Assembly: GCF_900129095.1 (NCBI RefSeq)
Contig: NZ_FQVA01000001.1
Span: 124,001-188,000 of the forward strand
DNA: 64,000 nt
Reading direction: 5' to 3'
Source: Microbulbifer donghaiensis
GTDB taxonomy: Bacteria > Pseudomonadota > Gammaproteobacteria > Pseudomonadales > Cellvibrionaceae
Shown: positions 43,874-52,821 of the stretch, in pieces
Layout: each line of letters begins with the position of its first letter
Position numbering within the stretch: position 1 is the first letter of the stretch
Made by a program: the position numbers and the translations under genes
Notes under the pieces: generated by a model
Seen by the model: the letters and a program-made list of their open reading frames with translations, nothing else
Databases searched by the model: none
Told to the model about the DNA's origin: nothing

Positions 43874-44855
43874 CATCGCTCGCCAGCGCGGAGTCGCCCT
43901 GATCACGGTATTGCTGGTGATGGTTATTGCCATCGCGGCCGTCACTCACGCGATTACCCGCAATCGGATTGCGGTTTCACGCACCGGTGCACTGCTGGCG
44001 AATACCCAGTTGGCAGAGTTCGTTGGTGGGGCAGAGGCCTGGGCGCGGGTTGCGCTGGAGCGGGATTTTGAGGCGGATCGGGAACAGCGGCAATCAGCGG
44101 ATTCCGCCCTCGAGGCGTGGGCGCAGAAGGCGCTCGCCTTCAATCCGGATAACGGCAAGATTCGCATTAATATCAAAGACTTAAATTCATGTTTTAATGT
44201 GAATAATCTCACCGGTGCGGGCGACAAACAGTCGGAGCAGCAAGAGGTGTTCGAGCGCCTGGTGCGCAATGTGAGCGGTAAGGCAGAGCTCGCCAAATCG
44301 ATCCAGGACTGGATCGACAGCGGCGACACGCCGCTGGCCCCGGGCACCGAGGACGACGGATACCTCGGCCGGGAACTGGCCCATAGAACCCCGGACACCC
44401 TGATCAGCGATATCTCAGAACTCTCGGCTGTGCAGGGGATGGAGGCTGAGGACTGGCAGAAGTTGCAGCCTTTCCTGTGTGCGCTGCCGGAGACGGGCAC
44501 ACCTATCAATATCAATTTCGCGCCACTCGAAATGCTGGAGGCACTCGATCCCCAGGCCAAAGCCACCGAGATAGTGCGCTTCCGCGAATCCGATGGGGTG
44601 TTCAGCGAGCGCGCGCAGCTGGCGGACTACGGCGTGAGCAAAACCGGCGGGTTGGCATTTCACAGCCAGTACTATCTCGTGCGTATCGCGGTCCAGCTGG
44701 GGCCCGATGGGGATTATCGACAGTATTGGGAAAGCACCGTGCAACTGGATGAAAGCAGCGGTCTGGCCAGGGTGGTGCAGCGGCAGCGCCGCACTTTTTC
44801 CGGTGCCATGATGCAGGAGCTCCTGGATTATGATCTTCCTGAGGCGAATAACTAA
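43866..44855 (+). CDS. gspK: Minor pseudopilin GspK
   Basis: A 329-residue large pseudopilin that caps the pseudopilus tip. Leader MNSIARQRG is followed by VALITVLLVMVIAIAAVTHA, lacking the Glu5 of other pseudopilins, as is normal for GspK. The large alpha domain includes NSCFNVNNL and SIQDWIDSGDTPLAPGTEDD. It starts at GTG 43866, overlapping the gspJ stop; an upstream in-frame ATG at 43731 lies in gspJ sequence. Confidence 0.92.
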   Translation: MNSIARQRGVALITVLLVMVIAIAAVTHAITRNRIAVSRTGALLANTQLAEFVGGAEAWARVALERDFEADREQRQSADSALEAWAQKALAFNPDNGKIRINIKDLNSCFNVNNLTGAGDKQSEQQEVFERLVRNVSGKAELAKSIQDWIDSGDTPLAPGTEDDGYLGRELAHRTPDTLISDISELSAVQGMEAEDWQKLQPFLCALPETGTPININFAPLEMLEALDPQAKATEIVRFRESDGVFSERAQLADYGVSKTGGLAFHSQYYLVRIAVQLGPDGDYRQYWESTVQLDESSGLARVVQRQRRTFSGAMMQELLDYDLPEANN

Positions 44856-44869
44856 GTTAATAAAATCAT

Positions 44870-46174
44870 ATGGTTACGAAGAATTATTCAAGCGCTGAGA
44901 AAGGTGTTTCGGCGCCTGCGAAACAGCTGATGCTGCTGCGCCTGCGGGAGGGGACTGGACGCAATGCCCCGCTGCAGCTGCACTGCTGGAGTCGCAGTGG
45001 CTGGCAGCGGGTCGCGCTGGACGATGCCTTTGTGCGCGCCTTCAATCCCGACTGCGAGGCGGCGGACAATCCGGACGACGCGATTGCGCTCAAATTCCCG
45101 GAGGGGGCGCGCGCATTGCTGTTGTTGCCCGGCAACTGGGTCTGGAGTGGGCTGGAGTCGATTCCCAAGGCGGCGCGCCGCAATCCGAATGCCATTGGCT
45201 ATATGGTCGAGGACCGCCTGGCGGAGGACGTGGAGGACCTGCATTTCGTTTGCCAGCCGCGCAGTGGCGATTCCTGCAGCGTTTACGCCATAGGTCTGGA
45301 AAAGATGGACGCCCTGCTCAGCCAGGTGCGTCGCTTGCATTGGCAGCTGGTCGCGGCGATCCCGGAATACCAGCTGCTCGATCAGCTGGGCGGTGATTCG
45401 GCCCTCTGGCTCGACGGCGACCAGGTGCACATTTGGCAGCAGGAGGGGCACGGCCTGTCCCTGCGGCGGCAGTATCTGCAGCCGCTGCTGGCGCCGCTGG
45501 CAGCCGAGGGCGACAACGCCGAGCGCAAACTCCAGTTACTCGGCGCCGGTGAGCAGGATTCGCTGGCGGTGGCGGAGCTGGAGTCCCTGTTCGCCGACAG
45601 GCTGCAGCGTGTCGATCAACCGGCGGAGGAAGCGCTGCTGGCCCACTACAAGGCGGCCCGTCTGGCTAACCTGCTGACCGGCGAATACCAGTTGGACGAT
45701 GGCAGCGAGGAGCGGGACTGGTGGCACAAGCCGGTCAAGATCGCCGCAGCCTGTTTTGTCGCCCAGTTGCTGTTGTTTGTCGCTGCCGGAGGCTATTTCC
45801 AGTGGCGCGCGAGCGGTGCCGAGGATCAGGCGCGCGCGATGTTCAGTGAACTGTTTCCCCACGACAGGCCCGGCGCAGATATCCGCCGCCAGATCGATGG
45901 CTATTTGAAGCGTGCAGGTGGCAGCGGTGGCAACTTCGCCGGCCAGGTGCAGCTGTTGAGCCGGGTCTGGGAGCAGCACAAGGGCGGGGCGCTGAAATTG
46001 CAGTCGCTGCGCTTCGACGGTAATCGCGGCGAGATGGTCCTGCAGTTGCAGGCGGCCAACCTCGCCGATCTGGATGCCTTTGTCGGCCGGCTGTCCGCGG
46101 GCGAGTTCCGCGCGGACCTGCTCGGCGCCAACGAACTGGAGAAGGGGGTGTCGGGGCGCATACGCTTGCGCTGA
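44870..46174 (+). CDS. gspL: Type II secretion protein GspL
   Basis: A 434-residue bitopic protein. A cytoplasmic actin-like domain (residues about 15-280) recruits GspE, a single transmembrane helix (KIAAACFVAQLLLFVAAGGYF) is at about 290-310, and a ferredoxin-like periplasmic domain follows. The start ATG lies 15 bases after the gspK stop region with only a weak ribosome site. It partners GspM. Confidence 0.9.
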   Translation: MVTKNYSSAEKGVSAPAKQLMLLRLREGTGRNAPLQLHCWSRSGWQRVALDDAFVRAFNPDCEAADNPDDAIALKFPEGARALLLLPGNWVWSGLESIPKAARRNPNAIGYMVEDRLAEDVEDLHFVCQPRSGDSCSVYAIGLEKMDALLSQVRRLHWQLVAAIPEYQLLDQLGGDSALWLDGDQVHIWQQEGHGLSLRRQYLQPLLAPLAAEGDNAERKLQLLGAGEQDSLAVAELESLFADRLQRVDQPAEEALLAHYKAARLANLLTGEYQLDDGSEERDWWHKPVKIAAACFVAQLLLFVAAGGYFQWRASGAEDQARAMFSELFPHDRPGADIRRQIDGYLKRAGGSGGNFAGQVQLLSRVWEQHKGGALKLQSLRFDGNRGEMVLQLQAANLADLDAFVGRLSAGEFRADLLGANELEKGVSGRIRLR

Positions 46175-46245
46175 CACCCGCAGGCCCACTGGGGCGCAGT
46201 CCCGATGCGCGTTTGGGCAGGTGAACGAAACGACAGTAGAGAACG

Positions 46246-46731
46246 ATGAAAGAACAAATTGCACAGTGGCAACAGAAGTGGCAAATGCTGCCTCCCAGTG
46301 ACCAACGCGCGCTGGGCGCGCTGAGCCTGTTTCTCGGCGGCCTGTTTCTCGTCTATGGCCTGTTCCTGCCGGCGAAAAATTACTTTGATGGCGCCCGCTT
46401 GCGCGCGGAGGTGTCGGGTGAGCTGGTGCAGTGGATCGAGGATCAGCGCCCCGTGCTGGAGCGGCTGGAGCCCGCCAGCAGCGGTGCACAGGTTGCCGGT
46501 ACTCTGCTGCAGCGGGTAACCGCTGCCGCCGAGAAGCACCGCATCACGATCAAGCGCTTCGAGCCCGAGGGCGATGGGCGCATTCGTCTGTGGATCGAAG
46601 AGGCCCGTTACCAGGATCTGCAGCCGTGGCTGAACAGCCTGATGCAGCAGCAGTTCAGTATCCGCACATTGAATCTCGATGCGATGGCGGAGGAGGGGAT
46701 GGTTTCCGCGCGGCTTACCCTGGAGGGGTGA
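46246..46731 (+). CDS. gspM: Type II secretion protein GspM
   Basis: A 161-residue inner-membrane protein with a short cytoplasmic N-terminus, one transmembrane helix at about residues 20-42 (ALGALSLFLGGLFLVYGLFL) and a periplasmic ferredoxin-like domain. It stabilises GspL. Last recognised gene of the operon; no gspN or prepilin peptidase gene is present, so GspO must be encoded elsewhere. A terminator follows at 46875. Confidence 0.9.
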   Translation: MKEQIAQWQQKWQMLPPSDQRALGALSLFLGGLFLVYGLFLPAKNYFDGARLRAEVSGELVQWIEDQRPVLERLEPASSGAQVAGTLLQRVTAAAEKHRITIKRFEPEGDGRIRLWIEEARYQDLQPWLNSLMQQQFSIRTLNLDAMAEEGMVSARLTLEG

Positions 46732-46874
46732 CGGGCGGGAGCGCTGGGCGCCTGAATTCCGTTCCCGAGCGCTGCTGCAAAAAAAGTGGATGGTTGGATT
46801 GCCGTTTGTTTCGTTTTTCTGGGTATATTTCGTCACCTTTGCGCTATCTTTTTTCTGTTTAATCGAAATATTGG

Positions 46875-46899
46875 GCGCTGAGCCGCTCAGTGCTTTTTT
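46875..46899 (+). terminator. Terminator of the gsp operon
   Basis: GCGCTGAG (46875-46882), loop CCG, CTCAGTGC (46886-46893) with one G-T pair, then six T. It lies 144 bases after gspM on the plus strand. Confidence 0.8.
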
Positions 46900-46967
46900 A
46901 CAGACAGAGCCGGGGCATGGCGGCAAAAGCCCTATACTGTGGTTAGTGAGATGAAACGGGTGCCAAA

Positions 46968-47240
46968 ATGCTGTTCAAAGATACTTCCACCAACCATCTG
47001 GTCGAGGTGGCCGATATAGTCACGCTCTCCAATCCATACGAACTGACAGTTGTCGGCCGCTATCTGTGGGGAGAGGAAATGCAGGATCCCGAGGTCTTCG
47101 ACAAGACACAGCTGTGCTTCCTGTCGGGTGAGTCTCTGCCGCGTTGCTGGCACGATAGTCGCTATCGCGACCGGGAAGTGCGACGCCTGCGTTGCGGTAC
47201 CCGCGCCGCGGAAGATGGGGACTACTATCAGGGCGCCTGA
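46968..47240 (+). CDS. Small conserved protein of unknown function
   Basis: A 90-residue protein: MLFKDTSTNHLVEVADIV, then GRYLWGEEMQDPEVFDKTQL and SLPRCWHDSRYRD. This pattern occurs in a family of short pseudomonad proteins, often mislabelled acetyltransferase, without known function. No membrane segment. The last 20 residues beyond RYRDR are not typical of the family and may be an extension. Promoter likely just upstream of 46968. Confidence 0.65.
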   Translation: MLFKDTSTNHLVEVADIVTLSNPYELTVVGRYLWGEEMQDPEVFDKTQLCFLSGESLPRCWHDSRYRDREVRRLRCGTRAAEDGDYYQGA

Positions 47241-47352
47241 CGGATGGCCGCTGCTGGGTGATGTCGAACGGCTGTGCGCGGCCTGAGGCATCACTTATCA
47301 GCGGTTGCCAACCGCTGTACAATGCGCGCCAAATTTTTAGGCGGGCAACTGC

Positions 47353-47556
47353 ATGTCGTTTGAGCAGTTTGAGGAATACTCCCTGTTGCTGGGAGTTGGC
47401 GGACTCATCCTATTTATGGCTTTCATCGTCTGGAACCTGGCCAAAGAGTCGAAGGCCGGGCGATTTGGTACCTTTATTCTTTTTATCGCGCTGGGCCTCG
47501 GTTTGCTCGGCTTTCTAATAAAAACAGTGCTGGTTGAAGTACTGGGAATAGGCTGA
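47353..47556 (+). CDS. DUF2788 small membrane protein
   Basis: A 67-residue protein with two hydrophobic helices (about 12-29 and 40-60). The FGTFILFIALGLGLLGFLIK segment is characteristic of DUF2788. Function unknown. It is followed after about 45 bases by the histidine-kinase-like gene, so they may share a transcript. Confidence 0.8.
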   Translation: MSFEQFEEYSLLLGVGGLILFMAFIVWNLAKESKAGRFGTFILFIALGLGLLGFLIKTVLVEVLGIG

Positions 47557-47603
47557 GGTGCCGCCGATGCAAGCGGGAATCCGGCCGGCCAGGGAAGATC
47601 TCC

Positions 47604-49814
47604 ATGCCAATATTTGATCGCCCGGAACTCAAGGTACAGAAAGACCGTCGCGTATGCCGTGCGACCGACACGCGTCTGGCGAAGTACAGCCGGCGCGGTA
47701 TGTTGTTGTCGCTGGCCGCCTTTTTGATCGCCGCGGCGATCGGCGATCTCCGTATCGAAGCGCCGCGACTGGTGCTGGTATTGGGCATAGGCCTGATACT
47801 GCTGACCATGCTGCGCGGCTATTACGTTTTCCGCTTTACGTATCTCTACTCCACGGGACCGCACCGCTGGCGCCGTCGCTATTTTCTCGCCTCCACCATC
47901 GGCGCCGCCTGGTGGGGTGTGATTCTGTTTTGTCACGTCTGGTTGCTGGGGTTCGCTCCGGAAACGCATTTCCTGTGGCTCTATACGGTCATCTTCTGTT
48001 CCAGCGTGACGACAGTTTTTTCACCTTACCACCGCTTCCTCACCTGGTTTATCGCCTTGCCACTGCTGCCAGCGGCGGTTATGGCGATTCTCTCCGGAGA
48101 GATTCTCGGCACCATCTACGGTGCGCTGACCTTTGCATTTGTCTGGCTGACCGCCCACCAGGCGCGCCGGGAGTCGGAGAACTATTGGGACCGCCTCGCG
48201 GCTATGCAGGAGCTGCAACAGCGCGCCAGCAGTCTGGCCGCCGCACGCAAGCATTCGGAAGCCGCCGTTGAGCTGACCAATGAATTTGTATCCAATATCG
48301 GTCAGGAGTTTCGCAGTCAGCTGTCCGACTCACTGGGAGCTCTGGCGCTGCTCGAAGCGGAACCGTTGACGGAGCGCCAGCGCGAATGGGTACGGCTGGC
48401 CAAGACCGCCGGCAGCCAGCAACTGAAACTGGTGGACAATGTCGGGCTGTTCACCCGGGTGGCCCGCAAGGACATTCGCCTGCGCCAGGGCAGCTTCAAC
48501 CTGGTCAAGACGATCGAGAAGTCGTTCAAGTTTGCCGCCCGCGCGGCGCACCGCCAGCGCCTCGAATTCAACTTCCAGATCGATGACAACCTGCCAGTTA
48601 TGGTGACCGGGGACAATCGCAAGACCGCACAGTTGATCCGCAACCTGGTCGACTCGGCGACGGTGATTGCCCAGGTCGGCGAACTCTGGGGCCAGGTGAG
48701 CTTTACACCGGTTACCAGCGGAGAGGGGCAGCTGACCATCAGCCTGAATGACGATGGCCGCGGTGAAATTCTGCCGGATGAGAGCGAACTGTTCGGCGCC
48801 TTTTCACGTATGGATACCACCCAGGTCACTACGGGTCTCGGACTTTCCATCGCCAAGGGTTTGGCGGAGGCCATGGGCGGATACCTGCAACTGCACTCGA
48901 CACCGGAAGGCAACCGTTACCAGGCGGTGATCAAATTCACGATGGAGCCCAACCAGCGGGTATACCTGACTCCCGATCGCCGCCTGCAGGACGTCGAGGT
49001 GCTGCTGCTGCACCAGAAAGGCCTGTTTGTCGCCGGTGTGGGGCAGATGCTGCGCTCCTTCGGCATGGAAGTGGGCTCGCTCAAGTGGAAAGACGAAACC
49101 CATGAGCAGATGGAGGAGGCGCTGCAGCTGGCGGTAGAGCGCAAACAGCTGGTGATGCTGGCGCCGGCCATGGGCGACAGCGGTCTGCTGACCGCAGTGG
49201 CCGGCTTCTTGAGCCGGACGGAAGCGGATACCAGCGAGTGCCCGCTGATTTGCCTGGGCGGCTACGGACACAAGGCCGATTTCACCCAGGTGCTGCAGGT
49301 GCTGCCCGGGTCCCAGTACCTCGGGCGCCCCGCAACGCGCAAAGAGCTGCACGATGCCCTGATTACGCGACTCTACGGCGGTATCAAGAAAACCAGCAGG
49401 CGTATTGTCACCAGCGGTGGTGACATGCCGCGCCAGCATTCGTTGCTGCTGATCGAGGAATCGCGCCAACACCAGGGTGTCACAGAAGAAATGCTGCAGG
49501 CGCTCGGTTACCGGGTCGATGTCGCGGCTTCTGTCGTGGATGCGTTGGAGCAGTTACCGGATGCCGAATACGACCTGGTCCTGGTGGACTGCCAGCAGAA
49601 TACCGATCACAGCGCGCAGATTATTGAAACCCTGCGTCACTGGGAGGCGGACAATACGCCGGATGACCGGCTGCCGATTATTGCGCTGACCAGTACCACC
49701 GAAGAGCAGTTCGAGGGGCGCTGCCTGGCGGCGGGTATGGACGACTTCCTCACCAAGCCTCTGAGCAAGGATGCGCTGCGGGAGACCCTGGAACGCTGGC
49801 TCGTTAACGCCTGA
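47604..49814 (+). CDS. Membrane hybrid histidine-kinase-like protein with degenerate catalytic motifs
   Basis: A 736-residue protein: N-terminal membrane domain with about six helices (residues 30-195), a short coiled coil, a HisKA-like helix pair (about 222-290), a HATPase-like domain (about 310-450), a degenerate internal receiver-like region, and a C-terminal receiver domain (about 615-735). The H-box reads NIGQEFRSQL, with Gln234 where the phospho-His should be. The N-box is NLVDSA rather than NLxxNA, while the G2 box GLGLSIAKGL is intact. The C-terminal receiver keeps Asp in VLVDCQQN, Thr in ALTS and Lys in LTKPL, but has EE instead of the acidic DD pair. Probably a regulatory pseudokinase. 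Layout resembles BarA/GacS-type hybrids. Confidence 0.78.
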   Translation: MPIFDRPELKVQKDRRVCRATDTRLAKYSRRGMLLSLAAFLIAAAIGDLRIEAPRLVLVLGIGLILLTMLRGYYVFRFTYLYSTGPHRWRRRYFLASTIGAAWWGVILFCHVWLLGFAPETHFLWLYTVIFCSSVTTVFSPYHRFLTWFIALPLLPAAVMAILSGEILGTIYGALTFAFVWLTAHQARRESENYWDRLAAMQELQQRASSLAAARKHSEAAVELTNEFVSNIGQEFRSQLSDSLGALALLEAEPLTERQREWVRLAKTAGSQQLKLVDNVGLFTRVARKDIRLRQGSFNLVKTIEKSFKFAARAAHRQRLEFNFQIDDNLPVMVTGDNRKTAQLIRNLVDSATVIAQVGELWGQVSFTPVTSGEGQLTISLNDDGRGEILPDESELFGAFSRMDTTQVTTGLGLSIAKGLAEAMGGYLQLHSTPEGNRYQAVIKFTMEPNQRVYLTPDRRLQDVEVLLLHQKGLFVAGVGQMLRSFGMEVGSLKWKDETHEQMEEALQLAVERKQLVMLAPAMGDSGLLTAVAGFLSRTEADTSECPLICLGGYGHKADFTQVLQVLPGSQYLGRPATRKELHDALITRLYGGIKKTSRRIVTSGGDMPRQHSLLLIEESRQHQGVTEEMLQALGYRVDVAASVVDALEQLPDAEYDLVLVDCQQNTDHSAQIIETLRHWEADNTPDDRLPIIALTSTTEEQFEGRCLAAGMDDFLTKPLSKDALRETLERWLVNA

Positions 49815-49891
49815 GTCGATAGCGCGCTCAGTGAGCCGGGGTGGCCTGTGCCTCGCCTGGCTGCTCAATGGGGCTGTTGGCGATAAACCGA

Positions 49892-51121
49892 TCAGATGCC
49901 GCCCGTGTCGGCGTGGTGCTTCGGCAGTAGCGCGGATATCGCGGCAGCCAATAGTAGAAAACCGCTGGAAATCCACAGGCATGCCTGCAGGCCCGCCAGC
50001 TGGTAGACCAAACCCGATAGCAGGGTGCCAAGCAGGCGGCCGAGCGCATTGGCCATATAGTAGAAGCCGACATCCATGGAAACGCCATCCTCGCGCGCGT
50101 AGCTGACAATCAGGTAGCTGTGCAGTGAAGAGTTGATAGCGAAGACAGCGCCAAAAAGCAGCAGGCCGCCCAATAGACTCACAGCCGGGTGGATGCCTCC
50201 GTGTAGGCAGATGGCGATCAGTGCGGGGATGAGCGCCAGCGCTGTTGCCCAGTGAAAGGCGGTGCGTCCGTCGGGCAGCTTGCCAGAATTATTACCGGTT
50301 ATCTGCGGCGCTACGGATTGCACGATGCCGTAGCCGATAATCCACAGTGCCAGAAATCCGCCCACCTGCCAGTGGTTCCAGTCAAACTGGCTGGCGAGGA
50401 ATACCGGTAACGCCACCACAAACCAGACATCCCGCGAAGCGAATAGAAACAAGCGCGCAGCTGCCAACACATTGACCGCGCGGCTCTTGGAGAATATGTC
50501 GCGGAAACGGCTTTTTGCCTTGGCCCTGCCCAGATCTTTTTTGAGTAGGGCGACGCTCAACAGCCAGACGAATGCCAGCGCAATCGCCGTCAGCAGCACA
50601 GCGCCCTTGAAGCCGAATAGCGTCAACAGCGCGCCGCCGACAAAGAAGCCGACACCCTTCAGTGCGTTTTTCGAGCCGGTCAGCAATGCGACCCACTTGT
50701 ACAATGCCCCCTGAGCTTGTCCCGGTACCAGCAGCTTGATTGCGCTCTTGGCGCTCATCTTGTTCAGGTCCTTGGCGATCCCCGACAGGGCCTGTGCGGC
50801 CATGACCCAAGGCACGGTCAGCGCTGCTGTGGGGACCAGCAACATTCCCAGCGCCACCACCTGCAGTGCCAGGCCGATGTTCATCGTGCGATTCAGGCCG
50901 AGGCGTGCGCCCAGCCAGCCGCCAACAAGGTTGGTGATAACACCGAACAGCTCGTAGAAGAGAAACAGCATCGCAATCTGCAGGGGGCTGTAGCCGAGGT
51001 CGTGGAAGTAGAGCACCACCAGCATGCGCAGCGCGCCGTCGGTCAGGGTGAAGGCCCAGTAATTGCCGGTGACCAGCAGATACTGGCGCACTTGCGGTGG
51101 CAGGTTGGAAATCATGTGCAT
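49892..51121 (-). CDS. arsJ: ArsJ-type organoarsenical efflux permease
   Basis: A 409-residue major-facilitator protein with about 12 hydrophobic helices. The N-terminus (QYLLVTGNYWAFTLTDGALR) and SGIAKDLNKMSAKSAIK are typical of ArsJ. Known role: it exports 1-arseno-3-phosphoglycerate, made when glyceraldehyde-3-phosphate dehydrogenase uses arsenate in place of phosphate; the product then breaks down outside. The directly upstream gap gene and the arsR regulator support this. Last gene of the arsR-gap-arsJ group. Confidence 0.9.
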   Translation of the reverse strand: MHMISNLPPQVRQYLLVTGNYWAFTLTDGALRMLVVLYFHDLGYSPLQIAMLFLFYELFGVITNLVGGWLGARLGLNRTMNIGLALQVVALGMLLVPTAALTVPWVMAAQALSGIAKDLNKMSAKSAIKLLVPGQAQGALYKWVALLTGSKNALKGVGFFVGGALLTLFGFKGAVLLTAIALAFVWLLSVALLKKDLGRAKAKSRFRDIFSKSRAVNVLAAARLFLFASRDVWFVVALPVFLASQFDWNHWQVGGFLALWIIGYGIVQSVAPQITGNNSGKLPDGRTAFHWATALALIPALIAICLHGGIHPAVSLLGGLLLFGAVFAINSSLHSYLIVSYAREDGVSMDVGFYYMANALGRLLGTLLSGLVYQLAGLQACLWISSGFLLLAAAISALLPKHHADTGGI

Positions 51122-51214
51122 CTGGAAGTGTGATCGCTAAATATTTGGTCTCGCGGAGCGGAGACGGGGCGCAGTCCTGTGTCACCGCCGCGAGTCTCGA
51201 TCCTATTTTTAGGT

Positions 51215-52222
51215 TTAAAGGTCCGCGTTACCAACCATTCGCGCCAGCTCAACGGTGCGATTGGCGTAGCCCCACTCGTTGTCATACCAGGCGTAGATTT
51301 TGACTTGAGTCCCATTGATGACCATGGTCGACAGCGCGTCGATAACGCTGGAGCGGGGGTCGGTTTTGTAATCGATGGATACCAGCGGGCGCTCCTCGTA
51401 GCCGAGAATACCCTTGAGTTCGTTGTCCGCCGCCGCTTTGAAGAGATGGTTTACCTCTTCGACACTGGTGGACCGCTCAACTTCGAAGACGCAATCGGTC
51501 AGCGAGGCGTTGGCCAGCGGCACGCGCACCGCGTGACCGTTTAGCTTGCCAATAAGCTCGGGGAAAATGGCCGTGATTGCGGTGGCGGATCCCGTCGTCG
51601 TCGGAATCAGGCTCATGCCGCAGGCGCGTGCGCGGCGCAGATCCTTGTGCGGCGCGTCGAGAATGGTCTGGGTATTGGTCAGGTCGTGAATGGTGGTCAT
51701 TGAGCCGTGCTTGATGCCCAGGTGCTCATGAAGCACTTTGACGACCGGTGCCAGGCAATTGGTGGTACAGGAGGCGGCGGTAACAATACGATGTTTGTCG
51801 CTGTCGTACAGTTGATCGTTTACGCCCAGCACAATATTGAGCACGCTCTCCTCTTTAACCGGAGCGGTAACCACGACCCGTTTAACTCCCTGGTCCAGGT
51901 AGGCCTGTAGCAGCTCTGTCGACCGCATCTTGCCGGAGGCCTCGATCACCAGATCGCATTGGGACCAGTCGGTGTCGGAGATGGAGCGGTTGGCAGTGCA
52001 AGTAACCCGGTGTCCGCCGATCGCAATGCCGCTGTCATCGGCCTTAGCGGTGTGTTGCCAGTGTCCGTGTACTGAATCGAAGTTGAGCAGGTGGGCGAGT
52101 GTTTCCGGGTCGGCGGCGGGGTCGTTGATCTGCACAAATTCAAACTCCGGCCAGTCCCAGCTGGCGCGAAGCGCCAGGCGGCCAATCCTACCGAAACCGT
52201 TGATACCCAATTTAATTGTCAC
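51215..52222 (-). CDS. gap: Glyceraldehyde-3-phosphate dehydrogenase of the arsenate-resistance operon
   Basis: A 335-residue NAD-dependent GAPDH with the N-terminal [10 protein letters not shown] motif, the catalytic Cys in [11 protein letters not shown] (about residue 152), the paired His region and the C-terminal [11 protein letters not shown]. In this context it supplies 1-arseno-3-phosphoglycerate to ArsJ rather than serving central glycolysis. It has its own upstream ArsR-like operator (52267-52290) in the arsR-gap gap. Confidence 0.93.
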   Translation of the reverse strand: MTIKLGINGFGRIGRLALRASWDWPEFEFVQINDPAADPETLAHLLNFDSVHGHWQHTAKADDSGIAIGGHRVTCTANRSISDTDWSQCDLVIEASGKMRSTELLQAYLDQGVKRVVVTAPVKEESVLNIVLGVNDQLYDSDKHRIVTAASCTTNCLAPVVKVLHEHLGIKHGSMTTIHDLTNTQTILDAPHKDLRRARACGMSLIPTTTGSATAITAIFPELIGKLNGHAVRVPLANASLTDCVFEVERSTSVEEVNHLFKAAADNELKGILGYEERPLVSIDYKTDPRSSVIDALSTMVINGTQVKIYAWYDNEWGYANRTVELARMVGNADL

Positions 52223-52266
52223 GGTCGACCTCCCTCATAAGCATCTGTCAGATGTTATTAACTATA

Positions 52267-52290
52267 GATATATGAAAAAGCACATATATC
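52267..52290. promoter_or_regulatory. ArsR-like operator between arsR and gap
   Basis: GATATATG and CATATATC form a perfect 8-bp inverted repeat with an 8-base spacer, 45 bases upstream of the gap start. It is the same half-site type as upstream of arsR. A separate ArsR-controlled promoter for gap-arsJ is suggested. Confidence 0.65.
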
Positions 52291-52306
52291 GGCGTAAATT
52301 TTTTCT

Positions 52307-52651
52307 TCAGCAGCAGAGGCTGGCGCGTTCGGGCCTCGCCCCCATCTTGCACAGCCTGCGCAGATTGCCTTCGATAAATTGCTGGTTCGCACCCAGGGTT
52401 TCCAGCATTACCGACTTTGCCCAGGCGGGCAGGGTGGGATTGATGCGATAGAAAACCCACTGTCCCTGCCGCCGGTCCTGTAAAAGGCTGCAGTTGCGGA
52501 GCTGCGCCAAATGCCGGGACACCTTCGGCTGGCTTTGCTGCAGCGCCTCGGTCAGCTCGCACACGCAGAGCTCTCCCTCGTGGGCGATCAGCAGCAGGCT
52601 GCGCAGCCGGGTTTCATCGGCGAGACATTTGTAAAACTGTACGGGATTCAT
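52307..52651 (-). CDS. arsR: ArsR-family arsenic-responsive repressor
   Basis: A 114-residue winged-helix repressor. The metalloid-binding motif ELCVCELTEAL (two Cys in the third helix) matches plasmid R773 ArsR. The recognition helix region is SQPKVSRHLAQL. The C-terminus carries additional cysteines (LCKMG ... LCC). ATG 52651 gives the family N-terminus MNPVQFYKCLADETRL; the longer reading to 52696 is unlikely. It represses the operon until As(III) binds. Confidence 0.93.
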   Translation of the reverse strand: MNPVQFYKCLADETRLRSLLLIAHEGELCVCELTEALQQSQPKVSRHLAQLRNCSLLQDRRQGQWVFYRINPTLPAWAKSVMLETLGANQQFIEGNLRRLCKMGARPERASLCC

Positions 52652-52745
52652 GCACTGTTCTCCGCTGATGGCCACAACCGATTGGCAGGGTTGCAATACC
52701 GGTAGCTAGGGTGGATCCCTCAAGCCGCTGCTGACCGATGGCTAG

Positions 52746-52767
52746 TATATATGGAAAATCATATATA
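52746..52767. promoter_or_regulatory. ArsR-like operator upstream of arsR
   Basis: TATATATG-GAAAAT-CATATATA is a perfect 8-bp inverted repeat with a 6-base spacer, about 95 bases before the arsR start. It overlaps probable AT-rich promoter elements on the minus strand. Confidence 0.7.
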
Positions 52768-52821
52768 TAAATACAAAAAATTGGCCGCATGCACAGTGCT
52801 GCGACCAACTTCAAGCGATGC

